Below, piece after piece: positions 1 to 6,710 of a stretch of 15,129 bases of DNA. The first letter of the stretch is position 1. The number at the start of each line of letters is the position of its first letter. A program made the position numbers and the translations under genes. Source of the stretch: Gammaproteobacteria bacterium RIFCSPLOWO2_02_FULL_56_15 (GTDB lineage: Bacteria > Pseudomonadota > Gammaproteobacteria > Eutrophobiales > Eutrophobiaceae); NCBI GenBank assembly GCA_001801825.1, contig MGYR01000166.1:372-15500 (forward strand), written 5' to 3'. Under the pieces are notes generated by a model. That model had not been told where the DNA came from. It was given only the letters and a program-made list of their open reading frames with translations, and did no database searches.

Positions 1-1
1 C

Positions 2-451
2 GGACTCCTGGGGGAAATGACCTACAAAGGCCTCTTTGGTCTGATATCCTTGGCCGGTTTCGGCCTGATCATCGCCGGCATGTCCCGGGCGGAACTTCAG
101 CCGCTCTGGCTGGCGCCTCCCTGGGCTTACCGGATACCCTACTTGCTCATGCCCCTGTCCTTCATCCTGGTGGTGGCAGCCTATCTCCCGAGCCACATCA
201 GGCGCCTCACGCCCCACCCCATGCTCTGGGGGGTGATAGTATGGTCCATCGCCCACCTGCCGGCCAATGGCAATCTGGCCGCAATACTGCTTTTTTGTAG
301 TATGGGACTGTTCAGCCTGTTCGATATCCTGTCCATGAATCGCCGGGGTAAAATCAAGGCCCCAAGTGATTGCCGCTGGTACCATGACGTCCTGGTGGTG
401 GGCATCGGTCTCACTGGATATCTGCTCTGCCTGCAAATCCATCCCGCCTGA
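2..451 (+). CDS. NnrU family integral membrane protein, 5' end outside the window
   Basis: The reading frame is open to the left edge: codons before the internal ATG at 17 give GLLGE followed by MTYKGLFGL. This matches the middle of the NnrU family, which normally has about 30-40 more N-terminal residues, so the true start is outside the window. The visible protein has several hydrophobic segments and the family-like stretch HIRRLTPHPMLWGV, then SIAHLPANGNLA and LLFCSMGLFSLFDILS. NnrU proteins are small inner-membrane proteins first linked to nitrite/nitric oxide metabolism; their biochemical role is unclear. A second, damaged copy lies at 11237-11673 and is clearly homologous at nucleotide level. 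Family assignment is firm, function is not. Confidence 0.8.
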   Translation, partial: GLLGEMTYKGLFGLISLAGFGLIIAGMSRAELQPLWLAPPWAYRIPYLLMPLSFILVVAAYLPSHIRRLTPHPMLWGVIVWSIAHLPANGNLAAILLFCSMGLFSLFDILSMNRRGKIKAPSDCRWYHDVLVVGIGLTGYLLCLQIHPA

Positions 452-460
452 GGACAGGTA

Positions 461-473
461 TCCCGGCCCGGGA
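461..473. repeat. Short GC-rich dyad just after nnrU copy 1
   Basis: TCCCGGCCCGGGA is a perfect 6-bp inverted repeat around one C, starting 10 bases after the nnrU stop. It has no T-run behind it, so it is a poor candidate for an intrinsic terminator, though it could form a small hairpin at the end of the transcript. Confidence 0.3.
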
Positions 474-511
474 GAGTGGGCATCTATCAAACCGGCGCTG
501 GCTGCAACAAT

Positions 512-638
512 CTACGCGCGCAGCGCCTGCTCGAAATCGGCGATCAGATCGCCGCTGTTTTCGATGCCGACCGAGACTCGTACGAGGCCATTCGCAATTG
601 GTGTTAAACCCACATGAGAAGTCGTGGCCGGCCGCGTG
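512..638 (-). pseudogene. C-terminal remnant of a Cys/Met-metabolism PLP-dependent enzyme (MetB/MetZ/methionine gamma-lyase type)
   Basis: On the minus strand, one frame reads RPATTSHVGLTP, then IANGLVRVSVGIENSGD, then LIADFEQALRA and a TAG stop at 512-514. The PATTSH element and GLVRVSVGIE followed by DLIADFEQAL are hallmarks of the extreme C-terminus of the cystathionine gamma-synthase/O-succinylhomoserine sulfhydrylase superfamily. A few residues normally found between the TP and the GLVR element look missing. Everything upstream, including the PLP-lysine region, is gone: the similarity stops where the 174-bp repeat begins at 639. It is therefore a truncated, non-functional scrap. Which member of the superfamily it came from cannot be said. 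Confidence 0.7.
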
Positions 639-812
639 CAGCGAAGCGACCAGATATGGATGGAAATCTGTCAACCCCCCACCATTTTCGCCGTTTGATA
701 TAAGCCCCGTTATGCGAATTGTCCACTTAGCGCTCCCTCTCGATGTTATATTCATAAATGGCGCCGGTATAACGTTTTCCCGGCATGGATGTCGGCAAAT
801 ATGGCCGAAGGA
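639..812. repeat. 174-bp direct repeat, copy 1
   Basis: This stretch aligns without gaps to 11063-11236 at a constant offset of 10,424 bases. I count 14 mismatches, and 697-789 is identical to 11121-11213 over 93 bases. Inside it is a dyad GTTATA (745-750) / TATAAC (768-773) around a GGCGCC palindrome. The left edge coincides with the truncation of the PLP-enzyme remnant. The right edge is 23 bases from the stop codon of an IS91-family transposase remnant, which is where IS91 elements carry their replication origin end (oriIS). It may thus be an IS91-type terminus or a small non-autonomous element; that identification is inference. No terminal inverted repeats were seen. Confidence 0.85.
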
Positions 813-835
813 GATTATTCAGCCAAGCCTGAATC

Positions 836-1036
836 TTAGGCGATGTCCAGAAGCGGGGCGTAGGTTAAGGGGAGCTGACAGTTGTCGGGCCAGTCCAGGT
901 CTTCGCTGGGCGGGCGCGGGTTCCACAGTTGAAGATGTTTCAGGATCTGCTCGATGATCGGGGGATCTTCGATCAAGGCCATCAGCCGCATCTCTGCGCC
1001 GCAATGGGGACACAGCATGGGATCGACTTCGTACAA
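836..1036 (-). pseudogene. IS91-family transposase, C-terminal fragment
   Basis: The minus-strand frame reads LYEVDPMLCPHCGAEMRL, then MALIEDPPIIEQILKHL, and ends with a TAA at 836-838. LYEVDP-x-x-CPxCG-x-MR followed by IEDPxxIxxIL is the conserved tail of IS91/IS801/ISCR-type rolling-circle (Y2) transposases. Only about 66 residues survive: the zinc-finger region, catalytic tyrosines and HUH motif are absent, so it cannot be active. The upstream junction at about 1036-1045 is fused to the start of a GMC oxidoreductase. The fragment marks the left border of the catabolic gene block. Confidence 0.8.
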
Positions 1037-1039
1037 CCC

Positions 1040-1136
1040 TGACGTCGCGCTCGTCCGACAGGCGGTTGGCCAGCACGGCATCGGCCGAGCCGGCGCCGAC
1101 GATGATGTAGTCGTAGGTCTGTTGGCGCGCGTGCAT
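1040..1136 (-). pseudogene. GMC oxidoreductase, N-terminal fragment truncated by IS91 sequence
   Basis: An ATG at 1134-1136, four bases after the DUF3237 stop, opens a frame reading MHARQQTYDYIIVGAGSA and then VLANRLSDERDV. This is the classic FAD-binding start (VGAGSA dinucleotide fold, VLANRLS) of the glucose-methanol-choline oxidoreductase family (choline/alcohol dehydrogenases, usually over 500 residues). After about 32 codons similarity stops and IS91 transposase sequence begins. The gene was evidently the last member of the operon and is now dead. One change from the usual pattern is visible: SAD where SAG is common. GMC enzymes oxidise alcohols, so the ancestral pathway probably had an alcohol oxidation step. 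Confidence 0.75.
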
Positions 1137-1140
1137 GTGC

Positions 1141-1716
1141 TCACCAGTTCCTGGGCGGGTCGACGATGAAGTAATCGAACACCGTGTGGTCGGGCGCCGG
1201 AATGCGCTTGCCACGACCGACGATGACGTGACGCGTCAGCCAGTCATGCGGACCGACCGGGCAGTCGAATGCCGGGATGAGGATGAAGTAGGTGTCATCG
1301 GCGATGGCCCACTTCGTGGCGGCGCCGGCAGCAACGTCCGTCTGCGATTTCAGCTGGTCCCGGTTCGGGATCGGTCTGCCGTCGGCGTCACGGCCATAGA
1401 GGAAGCCGCGATTGTTGATGTAGATCGGCGTACCGTCGGCAGCCTCCAGCATGTAGTGCGCGATCAGTTCGGCGGCGCTGTCGGAACGGCCGCGGGCCCA
1501 GTCGGCACCGCTGTAGGGAACGACCCGGCCCTGCAGCCGCGGGCCGGTGATGTCGCCGCCGGCAGGCGGCACGTAGACGCGTCCGCCCTGCGGTGTCGTC
1601 GGCGTGAAGCGGATGCGCTCCTTGAAGAAGATGCGGATGCGGAACACGAATTCCATCCGCAGCGGCAGCACGCTCGAGAAGTCGTAATCCTGTGGGGGCA
1701 GTGGCAAGTCTGTCAT
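1141..1716 (-). CDS. DUF3237 domain protein
   Basis: This is a 191-residue protein. The start chosen is the ATG at 1714-1716, which is preceded by an AGGA-type ribosome site and lies 28 bases after the MFS stop; an upstream extension into the MFS gene is open but unlikely. DUF3237 features are GGDITGPRLQGRV (residues 53-65) with SGADW at 69-73, and a strand reading DGTPIYINNRG (94-104). DUF3237 proteins are small beta-barrel proteins of unknown biochemical role that recur in aromatic, steroid and terpenoid degradation loci. Compared with typical ~150-residue members, this one carries extra C-terminal sequence (about 150-191). It is the last intact gene of the operon. The family call is good; the function is unknown. 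Confidence 0.8.
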   Translation of the reverse strand: MTDLPLPPQDYDFSSVLPLRMEFVFRIRIFFKERIRFTPTTPQGGRVYVPPAGGDITGPRLQGRVVPYSGADWARGRSDSAAELIAHYMLEAADGTPIYINNRGFLYGRDADGRPIPNRDQLKSQTDVAAGAATKWAIADDTYFILIPAFDCPVGPHDWLTRHVIVGRGKRIPAPDHTVFDYFIVDPPRNW

Positions 1717-1744
1717 GGAGGTTTTCCTGGCGAGGTGTTGACGG

Positions 1745-3043
1745 TCATGTTTCGCCGGCACGGTGGCTGTCGGCTTCGAGCGAGTGCGATGCGCCGATGA
1801 GGACCGCACCGCCCAGTGCGGCGCAGACTGCGCCGACGATCAGGGAATATCGTATGGCCAGGTCGCCGTAACTCGCGCTCAGCACATCGTTGAGGAAGCC
1901 GACGATGAGTGGACCGAGCACCTGGCCGACGAGATTGGCAATCAGCAGGAACAGGGCTGCCGCCGTCGCCCGCATCTGCGGGCGCGCCACGCCCATGCAC
2001 GCCGCATACACCGGCCCGAGGTGCATGGACGTGCAGAACTGCGCAACGCCAAGGCCCGCCAGGCTCGTGCTGATCGAGCCGGACAACAGGAACACCATCT
2101 CGGCCGGCAGCACCAGGAGGCAGGCGATTCCCGGCGTCGCCAGGCGCCAGCGCGCATCGCGACGCCCCAGCCGGTCGGCCAGCCAACCCCCGAAGACCAC
2201 CCCGCCCAGCCCCGCCAAGCCACGTAGCGGACCGATGGTGCTGCCCACTTCGGTCAAGCTGAAGTGGTGCACCCGCACGAGGAACATCGGGTTCCATACC
2301 GAGCTGGCGTAGAGACTGATGCCCATGAAGGCGCCGCCCGCGACAGTGCGGGTGAAGGCTTTCGATCTCAGCAGAAAGAGCGCTGTCTCCACGAAGCCCT
2401 CTTGGCCTCTTGTCGGACCGGCAGGTACCGTACGGGCCGGCTCCCTGACAGTGGCGAACAGCAACAGCGCCAGCAACACGCCGGGTACTCCGGCAGCGAT
2501 GAAGGTCATGCGCCAGCCGTGGTTGTCGACGATCCAGCCTGCTACGGGGAAGAAGACCACGAAGGCGATAGAGCTGCCGGCGGACAGGATGGCCAGGGCC
2601 AGTGCCCGCCGCGCCTTGCTGAACATCGCCGCGACCAGGGCGTTGGACGGAGCAACGCCGCAGGCCTCGCCGGCGCCCATCAGGAAGCGCGTGGCGGCCA
2701 GCTGCCAGACATTGACGACGAAGCCGGTCAGGCTGGTCATCAGGCTCCAGAAGATGAGACCGGCGCCGAGGATGTTGCGACGGCTGGAGCGGTCGGCCAG
2801 GCGCGCGATCGGCACGCCGAGCAGCGAGTAGAACAGCACGAAGGCGAAGCCGGACACCAGTCCGAGGGTGGTATCCGACAGATGCATCTCCGCCTTGATC
2901 TGCGGCAGCACCAGGCTCAGGATCGAGCGATCCAGGTAGTTGAACGCGTAGATGAGCGTCAGCAGGCCGAGCGCGTAGACGGACCTGGGCGTCCAGTCGC
3001 GCGTCACCGTCACCGCGTCTTTCAACGGCGCGGCTGCGTCCAT
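1745..3043 (-). CDS. MFS transporter, spinster-like/ACS-like subfamily
   Basis: This 432-residue protein has about 12 hydrophobic segments. The first helix runs into NYLDRSILSLVLPQIKAE (35-52), a form common in spinster-like and anion:cation symporter-like MFS members. Motif A of the N-half is at about 79-92 (ARLADRSSRRNIL) and its counterpart in the second half is GGWLADRLGRRD. The start codon overlaps the 3' end of the upstream gene by 22 bases, so the two are probably translationally coupled. In this operon it probably imports the substrate or exports an intermediate; the substrate itself cannot be deduced. The length is normal and no damage is seen. Confidence 0.88.
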   Translation of the reverse strand: MDAAAPLKDAVTVTRDWTPRSVYALGLLTLIYAFNYLDRSILSLVLPQIKAEMHLSDTTLGLVSGFAFVLFYSLLGVPIARLADRSSRRNILGAGLIFWSLMTSLTGFVVNVWQLAATRFLMGAGEACGVAPSNALVAAMFSKARRALALAILSAGSSIAFVVFFPVAGWIVDNHGWRMTFIAAGVPGVLLALLLFATVREPARTVPAGPTRGQEGFVETALFLLRSKAFTRTVAGGAFMGISLYASSVWNPMFLVRVHHFSLTEVGSTIGPLRGLAGLGGVVFGGWLADRLGRRDARWRLATPGIACLLVLPAEMVFLLSGSISTSLAGLGVAQFCTSMHLGPVYAACMGVARPQMRATAAALFLLIANLVGQVLGPLIVGFLNDVLSASYGDLAIRYSLIVGAVCAALGGAVLIGASHSLEADSHRAGET

Positions 3044-3870
3044 GGAGAACGTGCGTAGTATGGCGCTGCGATGAACGTCGCCTCGATGGCGGTGATCATG
3101 CCCTGCTTGATCTTAAACATTTCGAGCAGCGACCAGCTGTGCGGCTCGCGAAAGATAGAGCGCATCGGCGTGCCGTTGGTCAGCGTGAATTCGTCGAGGA
3201 TGCCCTTGTGATCGATGAAGGCGCGGCTCATGACGATGCCGCGCTCTTCATCCACCAGGAAATGATCGCGGTCGCGCACGCGCTCGTTGAAACGATAACG
3301 TCCCTGCCTGAAGTCGTGCTCCACGTTGGGAAAGAGCTTGCCGTTCTCGAAGCGGAATGCGCCGAGCGCGAAGCGCGTGCCGCGGATCTCGCCGGTATTG
3401 TTCTCCAGCGTCGAGAAGTAGCCGTCGGCCAGGCGGATGAGCTCGGCGCGCGCCACGCGCTCAGGCAGAGGCACCGGTCGCGCAAGGTCGGGATCGTGCT
3501 TGAAGTCGCGCACCTCGCCGATGGGTGTGGGTGGGCCGCTGAGATTGCGCTTCGTCGACACGATGTGCTCGATCTCGACGATCTTGCCGTCAGCGACCTT
3601 CAGCCGGACGGCGAGGAAGCCGGGAGTGTCGTTCTGCATGATGGCCGTGTAGATGCCGACCTGGCCGGTCACCGGATCGGAGAGAGTCAGGGCCGGGCCG
3701 ACTTCCTCGGTGACCGTGTCCCAGGTGCCGTCGGGAAAGCCCATTTCGACGTTGTTTTCCGAGTAACGCACGTGCGCGGCGATCGGCACCCGCCTCGCAT
3801 CGTGCGCGACATAGGCGGCCCGATACTCAGCGCCGATTCTCTCGAGTGCAGCCGCTTCGATGGATGACAT
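3022..3870 (-). CDS. NTF2-like/DUF8021-like protein of unknown function
   Basis: This 282-residue protein has no signal peptide and no membrane helix. The N-terminal part (RIGAEYRAAYVAHDARRVP) resembles the helical start of NTF2/SnoaL-type folds. The body alternates short strands (VGIYTAIMQNDTPGFLAVRL, then KIVEIEHIVS) and continues with a second module (FKHDP, ADGYFSTLENN, FRENG-like, MSRAFIDHKG). The layout suggests two tandem small alpha+beta barrels, as in DUF8021 proteins found next to oxidoreductases. The start ATG lies 21 bases after the stop of the upstream FAD enzyme and the end overlaps the MFS start, so it is an operon member. It could be a hydratase, isomerase or ligand-binding accessory protein. 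The family call is tentative. Confidence 0.6.
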   Translation of the reverse strand: MSSIEAAALERIGAEYRAAYVAHDARRVPIAAHVRYSENNVEMGFPDGTWDTVTEEVGPALTLSDPVTGQVGIYTAIMQNDTPGFLAVRLKVADGKIVEIEHIVSTKRNLSGPPTPIGEVRDFKHDPDLARPVPLPERVARAELIRLADGYFSTLENNTGEIRGTRFALGAFRFENGKLFPNVEHDFRQGRYRFNERVRDRDHFLVDEERGIVMSRAFIDHKGILDEFTLTNGTPMRSIFREPHSWSLLEMFKIKQGMITAIEATFIAAPYYARSPWTQPRR

Positions 3871-3891
3871 CGCCAGATCCGCCCCTTGCAG

Positions 3892-5412
3892 TCAAAAAGG
3901 ATTCGACACGCGTTGCGGGTCGAAGGCGTCCTTGACCCGGTTCGCCCACATGTGTGCGTTGCTGAACAGCGCCCCGATCGCCTGGCTCGCGGCGACGGTA
4001 CGCAGCGGCATCGTGCCGTGGTGGCCGTTGCGGATGTCGGCCTGCATCGAGGCGCGCATGAAGTCCATGGGCACCTTGCCCCAGTCGGGCTGGTTGCGGT
4101 CGTAGAGGAACAGCAGCTCGATGTGCGCGGAGTGCCCGTACTCGAGCGGGATGATCTGCCAGTTGTCCGGCGCATCGAGGATGCGGCCCTGCTCGATGAA
4201 GGGCGTAATGAATTCCGGTATCGCCTTGCCGACCTCGAACATATGGCCGATGGAGTCGCCGCTGAGCTTGCACGGCGCCCAGCCGCCGCCGAGGCGCAGC
4301 ACGCGCTGCAGCGCCCCGACCAGGATGTAGAAGTCCATGTTGTCGGAGTAGATGCGCTGGATGCGCTCGTCAACGTCGGCGCCGCCGAACTCGGCGATGA
4401 TATCGCGCAGCACGCACTCCTCGTATTCGAGTTCCTCGTGCGTCCAGGCGGAGAGGAACACGTACAGCGGCCGCGCCAGCTCGCGCTGAAACAGCCCGGA
4501 ATCCCACAGCTCCCAGAACTCGTTCGCGGACTCCGTGGCGAGCAGCGCCGCCGAGGCATTGAAGTACTTCAGCACCGCCTGCGCGATCTCGGCCTCGCCG
4601 ATCGCGATCATGGCATCGCGCGCCTGTTCGAGCGTCGGGAACTTGAAGACAAAGGTCTTGTGGCAGGCGGGATCCAGGCGCATCCGGTACGAGGGCGAGC
4701 GGCCTTGGGTCGGCAGCTCCGGCGGCCCGCGCCAGGCATCGAGGCCAATCGCAATGCGCGTGACGACGCCCATGCCGCTCCACTGGCCGACGAAGCCCTT
4801 GATGATTCCTCGCAGGCTCGGCCCCGGCCCATCGGCGCAGAACCAGCCGGCGTCGTTCGCGAGCGAGCCTACGCGCACCAGCTCGCCTTCGGGCGTGACC
4901 CACTCCAGGCCGAGCAGGTAGCGGTTGGTGCGCGAAGCGCCGTGCTGGCAATGATTGTCGCCGCTGGAGCAGGCGAAGTTCGCCAGCACCGAGCCGCCGG
5001 GGCCAACGGCGGCGACCGGATAGGTCAGGCCATGCTTCATCAGCTCCGTGCGCAGCTGGCCGTGGCGCACGCCCGGCTCGATCACCGCATAGCGATCCTG
5101 CGCGTTCACCTCCACCAGCTGGTTCATCCGCTTGAGTTGCAGGATGATCGTGCCGGGTCCGCTGGGGTAGGCGAAACCTATCAGGCTCGAGATCGTGGCG
5201 ATGTAGCGGATGCCGTGGCGATTGCAGATGCGCACGATCTGCTGTATTTCCGCGGCCGAGCCGGGCAGCAGCACGGCCTCGGGGCTCGGCGGCTTCATCG
5301 GGCTGCTGGGCTGTGCGGCGCGCACGCCCGCAAGGATCCACGGCTTGTCGCTGATATGGCGCGGCCCGACAACCTGTTCGAGCTCGGCGTAGACGTCGCG
5401 TGACAAGGGCAT
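3892..5412 (-). CDS. FAD-linked oxidoreductase, PCMH/VAO type (second flavoprotein of the operon)
   Basis: This 506-residue protein has a PCMH-type FAD-binding domain from about 43 to 225: PEAVLLPGSAAEIQQIVRIC, AVIEPGVRHGQL (109-120), VGPGGSVLANFACSSGDNHCQHG (136-158), then LGLEWVTPEGELVRVGS. The C-terminus closes with DAFDPQRVSNPF, a variant of the FDPxgxxNPG ending of FAD-linked oxidase C-terminal domains. Such enzymes oxidise 2-hydroxyacids, phenolic alcohols or alkylphenols. An AGGGAA ribosome site stands ahead of the ATG, which lies 15 bases after the Fe-S gene. The glycine-rich RxGTSLxG-like element of many relatives is replaced by TISSLIGFAYPSG. Together with its two neighbours it resembles GlcD/GlcE. 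The substrate is unknown. Confidence 0.85.
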   Translation of the reverse strand: MPLSRDVYAELEQVVGPRHISDKPWILAGVRAAQPSSPMKPPSPEAVLLPGSAAEIQQIVRICNRHGIRYIATISSLIGFAYPSGPGTIILQLKRMNQLVEVNAQDRYAVIEPGVRHGQLRTELMKHGLTYPVAAVGPGGSVLANFACSSGDNHCQHGASRTNRYLLGLEWVTPEGELVRVGSLANDAGWFCADGPGPSLRGIIKGFVGQWSGMGVVTRIAIGLDAWRGPPELPTQGRSPSYRMRLDPACHKTFVFKFPTLEQARDAMIAIGEAEIAQAVLKYFNASAALLATESANEFWELWDSGLFQRELARPLYVFLSAWTHEELEYEECVLRDIIAEFGGADVDERIQRIYSDNMDFYILVGALQRVLRLGGGWAPCKLSGDSIGHMFEVGKAIPEFITPFIEQGRILDAPDNWQIIPLEYGHSAHIELLFLYDRNQPDWGKVPMDFMRASMQADIRNGHHGTMPLRTVAASQAIGALFSNAHMWANRVKDAFDPQRVSNPF

Positions 5413-5427
5413 GACGTATTCCCTGCG

Positions 5428-6690
5428 CTACAGCGCGTCGACCACGAGCTGCGTGAAGTCGCGGTAGCGCATCGCGCCCGGCTGCCGTGCGAGGCCGTCC
5501 TCGAACGTGTCCTGGCAGAAGGGGCAGGAGGAGACCAGCGTGTCGGCGCCGGTGGCCGTGGCCTCGCGGATGCGTTCGGCCGCGGTGACCTGCGCTTGTT
5601 CCGGGAAGGCCTCGCGCACGCCGCCGCCACCACCGCAGCACAGCGCGTTCTCCTCGTTGCGCACCATCTCCACGACCTCGATGCCGGCGATCGCGCCGAG
5701 CACGCGGCGCGGTGCGTCGTAGACGCCCTGCTGCCCGCGGCGCCAGGCCTTCGCCGGCACGTGGCGGCCGAAGGCCTTGATCTCCCCCTGCCAGGGCACG
5801 TAGGGCTCGGACAGCCGGCCGAGCAGGCAGGGGTCGTGCCAGGTGAGCGTCGTCTGCAGCGGCTTGCTGAAACGCAGGCGCCCCGCGTCGAGTGCCTCCT
5901 GCACGATCTCGCTGATGTGCTTCACCTCGAAGGGGAAGTCTGCGACGCGCGGATAGAAGCCACGCAGCGTGCCGAAGCACTCGGCGCAGCTCGTGACGAT
6001 GGTCTGCACGCCGCGGCGCTGCAGCGCGTCGAGGTTTTCTTGCACCTGCCGCGCGGCCGCGTCGATCTGGCCGGTACGCCACAGCGGGCCGCCGCAGCAG
6101 TGCTCGTCCGCCCCGAGCACCGTATGCGCGATGCCGGCGGCCTCGAGGATGCGCACCGTGTTGCGCGCGATGTCCGGGCGCTGGTAGGAGGTGGCGCAAC
6201 CCGCGAAGTAGGCCACCGGCGCTGGCTGCGATGTAGTGGCCGACAGGCCTGCCGGCTCGCCGGCCCAGGCAGCGCGCTCCGCGTGCGGTCGGCCATAAAT
6301 ATTGTGCGTCCGCGCCATGGCCTCGGCCATGCGCGCGTACTGCGGCATCGGGCCCTGGCCATCCTCGACCAGCTTCGCGCGCAGCGCCAGGATGGTGTCC
6401 AGCACCTCCATGTCGCGAATCGACTTGCAGTTCGTGTCGCAGGCGCCGCAGGCCGTGCAGGAGTAGACGAGGTCGCGCAGGCCCGGGTCGTACTGCAGCT
6501 CGCCGTCCAGCAGCTCCTGCGCGATGTGCAGCAGGCCCTGGCCGGAGTAGGCATCAAAGTGGAACTGCATATGGATCGGGCAGATCTCGGCGAAGTCGTA
6601 GCCCCGGGTCTTGGGTCCCAACACCCACTTGCACTGGCCGCAGTGGTTGCAGGACTGCATCGTGTGGCGGAAGTCGGCGAGCTGGTTCAT
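5428..6690 (-). CDS. GlcF/HdrD-like (Fe-S)-binding oxidoreductase subunit
   Basis: This 420-residue protein carries two ferredoxin-like cluster motifs: Cys14, 17, 20 with Cys37-Pro, and Cys78, 81, 84, 88 (CxxCxxCxxxC). Two CCG domains follow. The first has Cys165, Cys198-Cys199-Gly and Cys235/Cys238; the second has Cys288, Cys351-Cys352-Gly and Cys389/Cys392. This is the architecture of GlcF, GlpC and the heterodisulfide-reductase D family, which pass electrons from a flavoprotein to the membrane quinone pool. The normal second Cys-Pro after the second ferredoxin motif is replaced by Cys88-Lys. The ATG at 6688-6690 is preceded by AGGA and lies 20 bases after the first flavoprotein. Upstream frame extensions read into that flavoprotein and are not part of the gene. 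Confidence 0.9.
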   Translation of the reverse strand: MNQLADFRHTMQSCNHCGQCKWVLGPKTRGYDFAEICPIHMQFHFDAYSGQGLLHIAQELLDGELQYDPGLRDLVYSCTACGACDTNCKSIRDMEVLDTILALRAKLVEDGQGPMPQYARMAEAMARTHNIYGRPHAERAAWAGEPAGLSATTSQPAPVAYFAGCATSYQRPDIARNTVRILEAAGIAHTVLGADEHCCGGPLWRTGQIDAAARQVQENLDALQRRGVQTIVTSCAECFGTLRGFYPRVADFPFEVKHISEIVQEALDAGRLRFSKPLQTTLTWHDPCLLGRLSEPYVPWQGEIKAFGRHVPAKAWRRGQQGVYDAPRRVLGAIAGIEVVEMVRNEENALCCGGGGGVREAFPEQAQVTAAERIREATATGADTLVSSCPFCQDTFEDGLARQPGAMRYRDFTQLVVDAL

Positions 6691-6710
6691 GTGTGCGGGT
6701 CCTGCGACCT

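Noticed and set aside
411..755. Minus-strand open frame whose start region (MNITSRGSAKWTIRITGLI) is also found at 10916-11452.
   Set aside because: The shared part is simply the two copies of the 174-bp repeat; outside it the two frames differ completely and carry no family features.
3886..5403. A very long plus-strand open frame (505 codons) opposite the second flavoprotein.
   Set aside because: It is an antisense shadow caused by high GC3; the minus-strand protein shows clear FAD-oxidase motifs, and the plus-strand translation is low-complexity Arg/Ala/His-rich.
4370..6199. A 609-codon minus-strand open frame overlapping the Fe-S and second flavoprotein genes.
   Set aside because: It is an out-of-frame reading of two well-supported genes, with an Arg/Ala-rich composition typical of GC-rich shadows.
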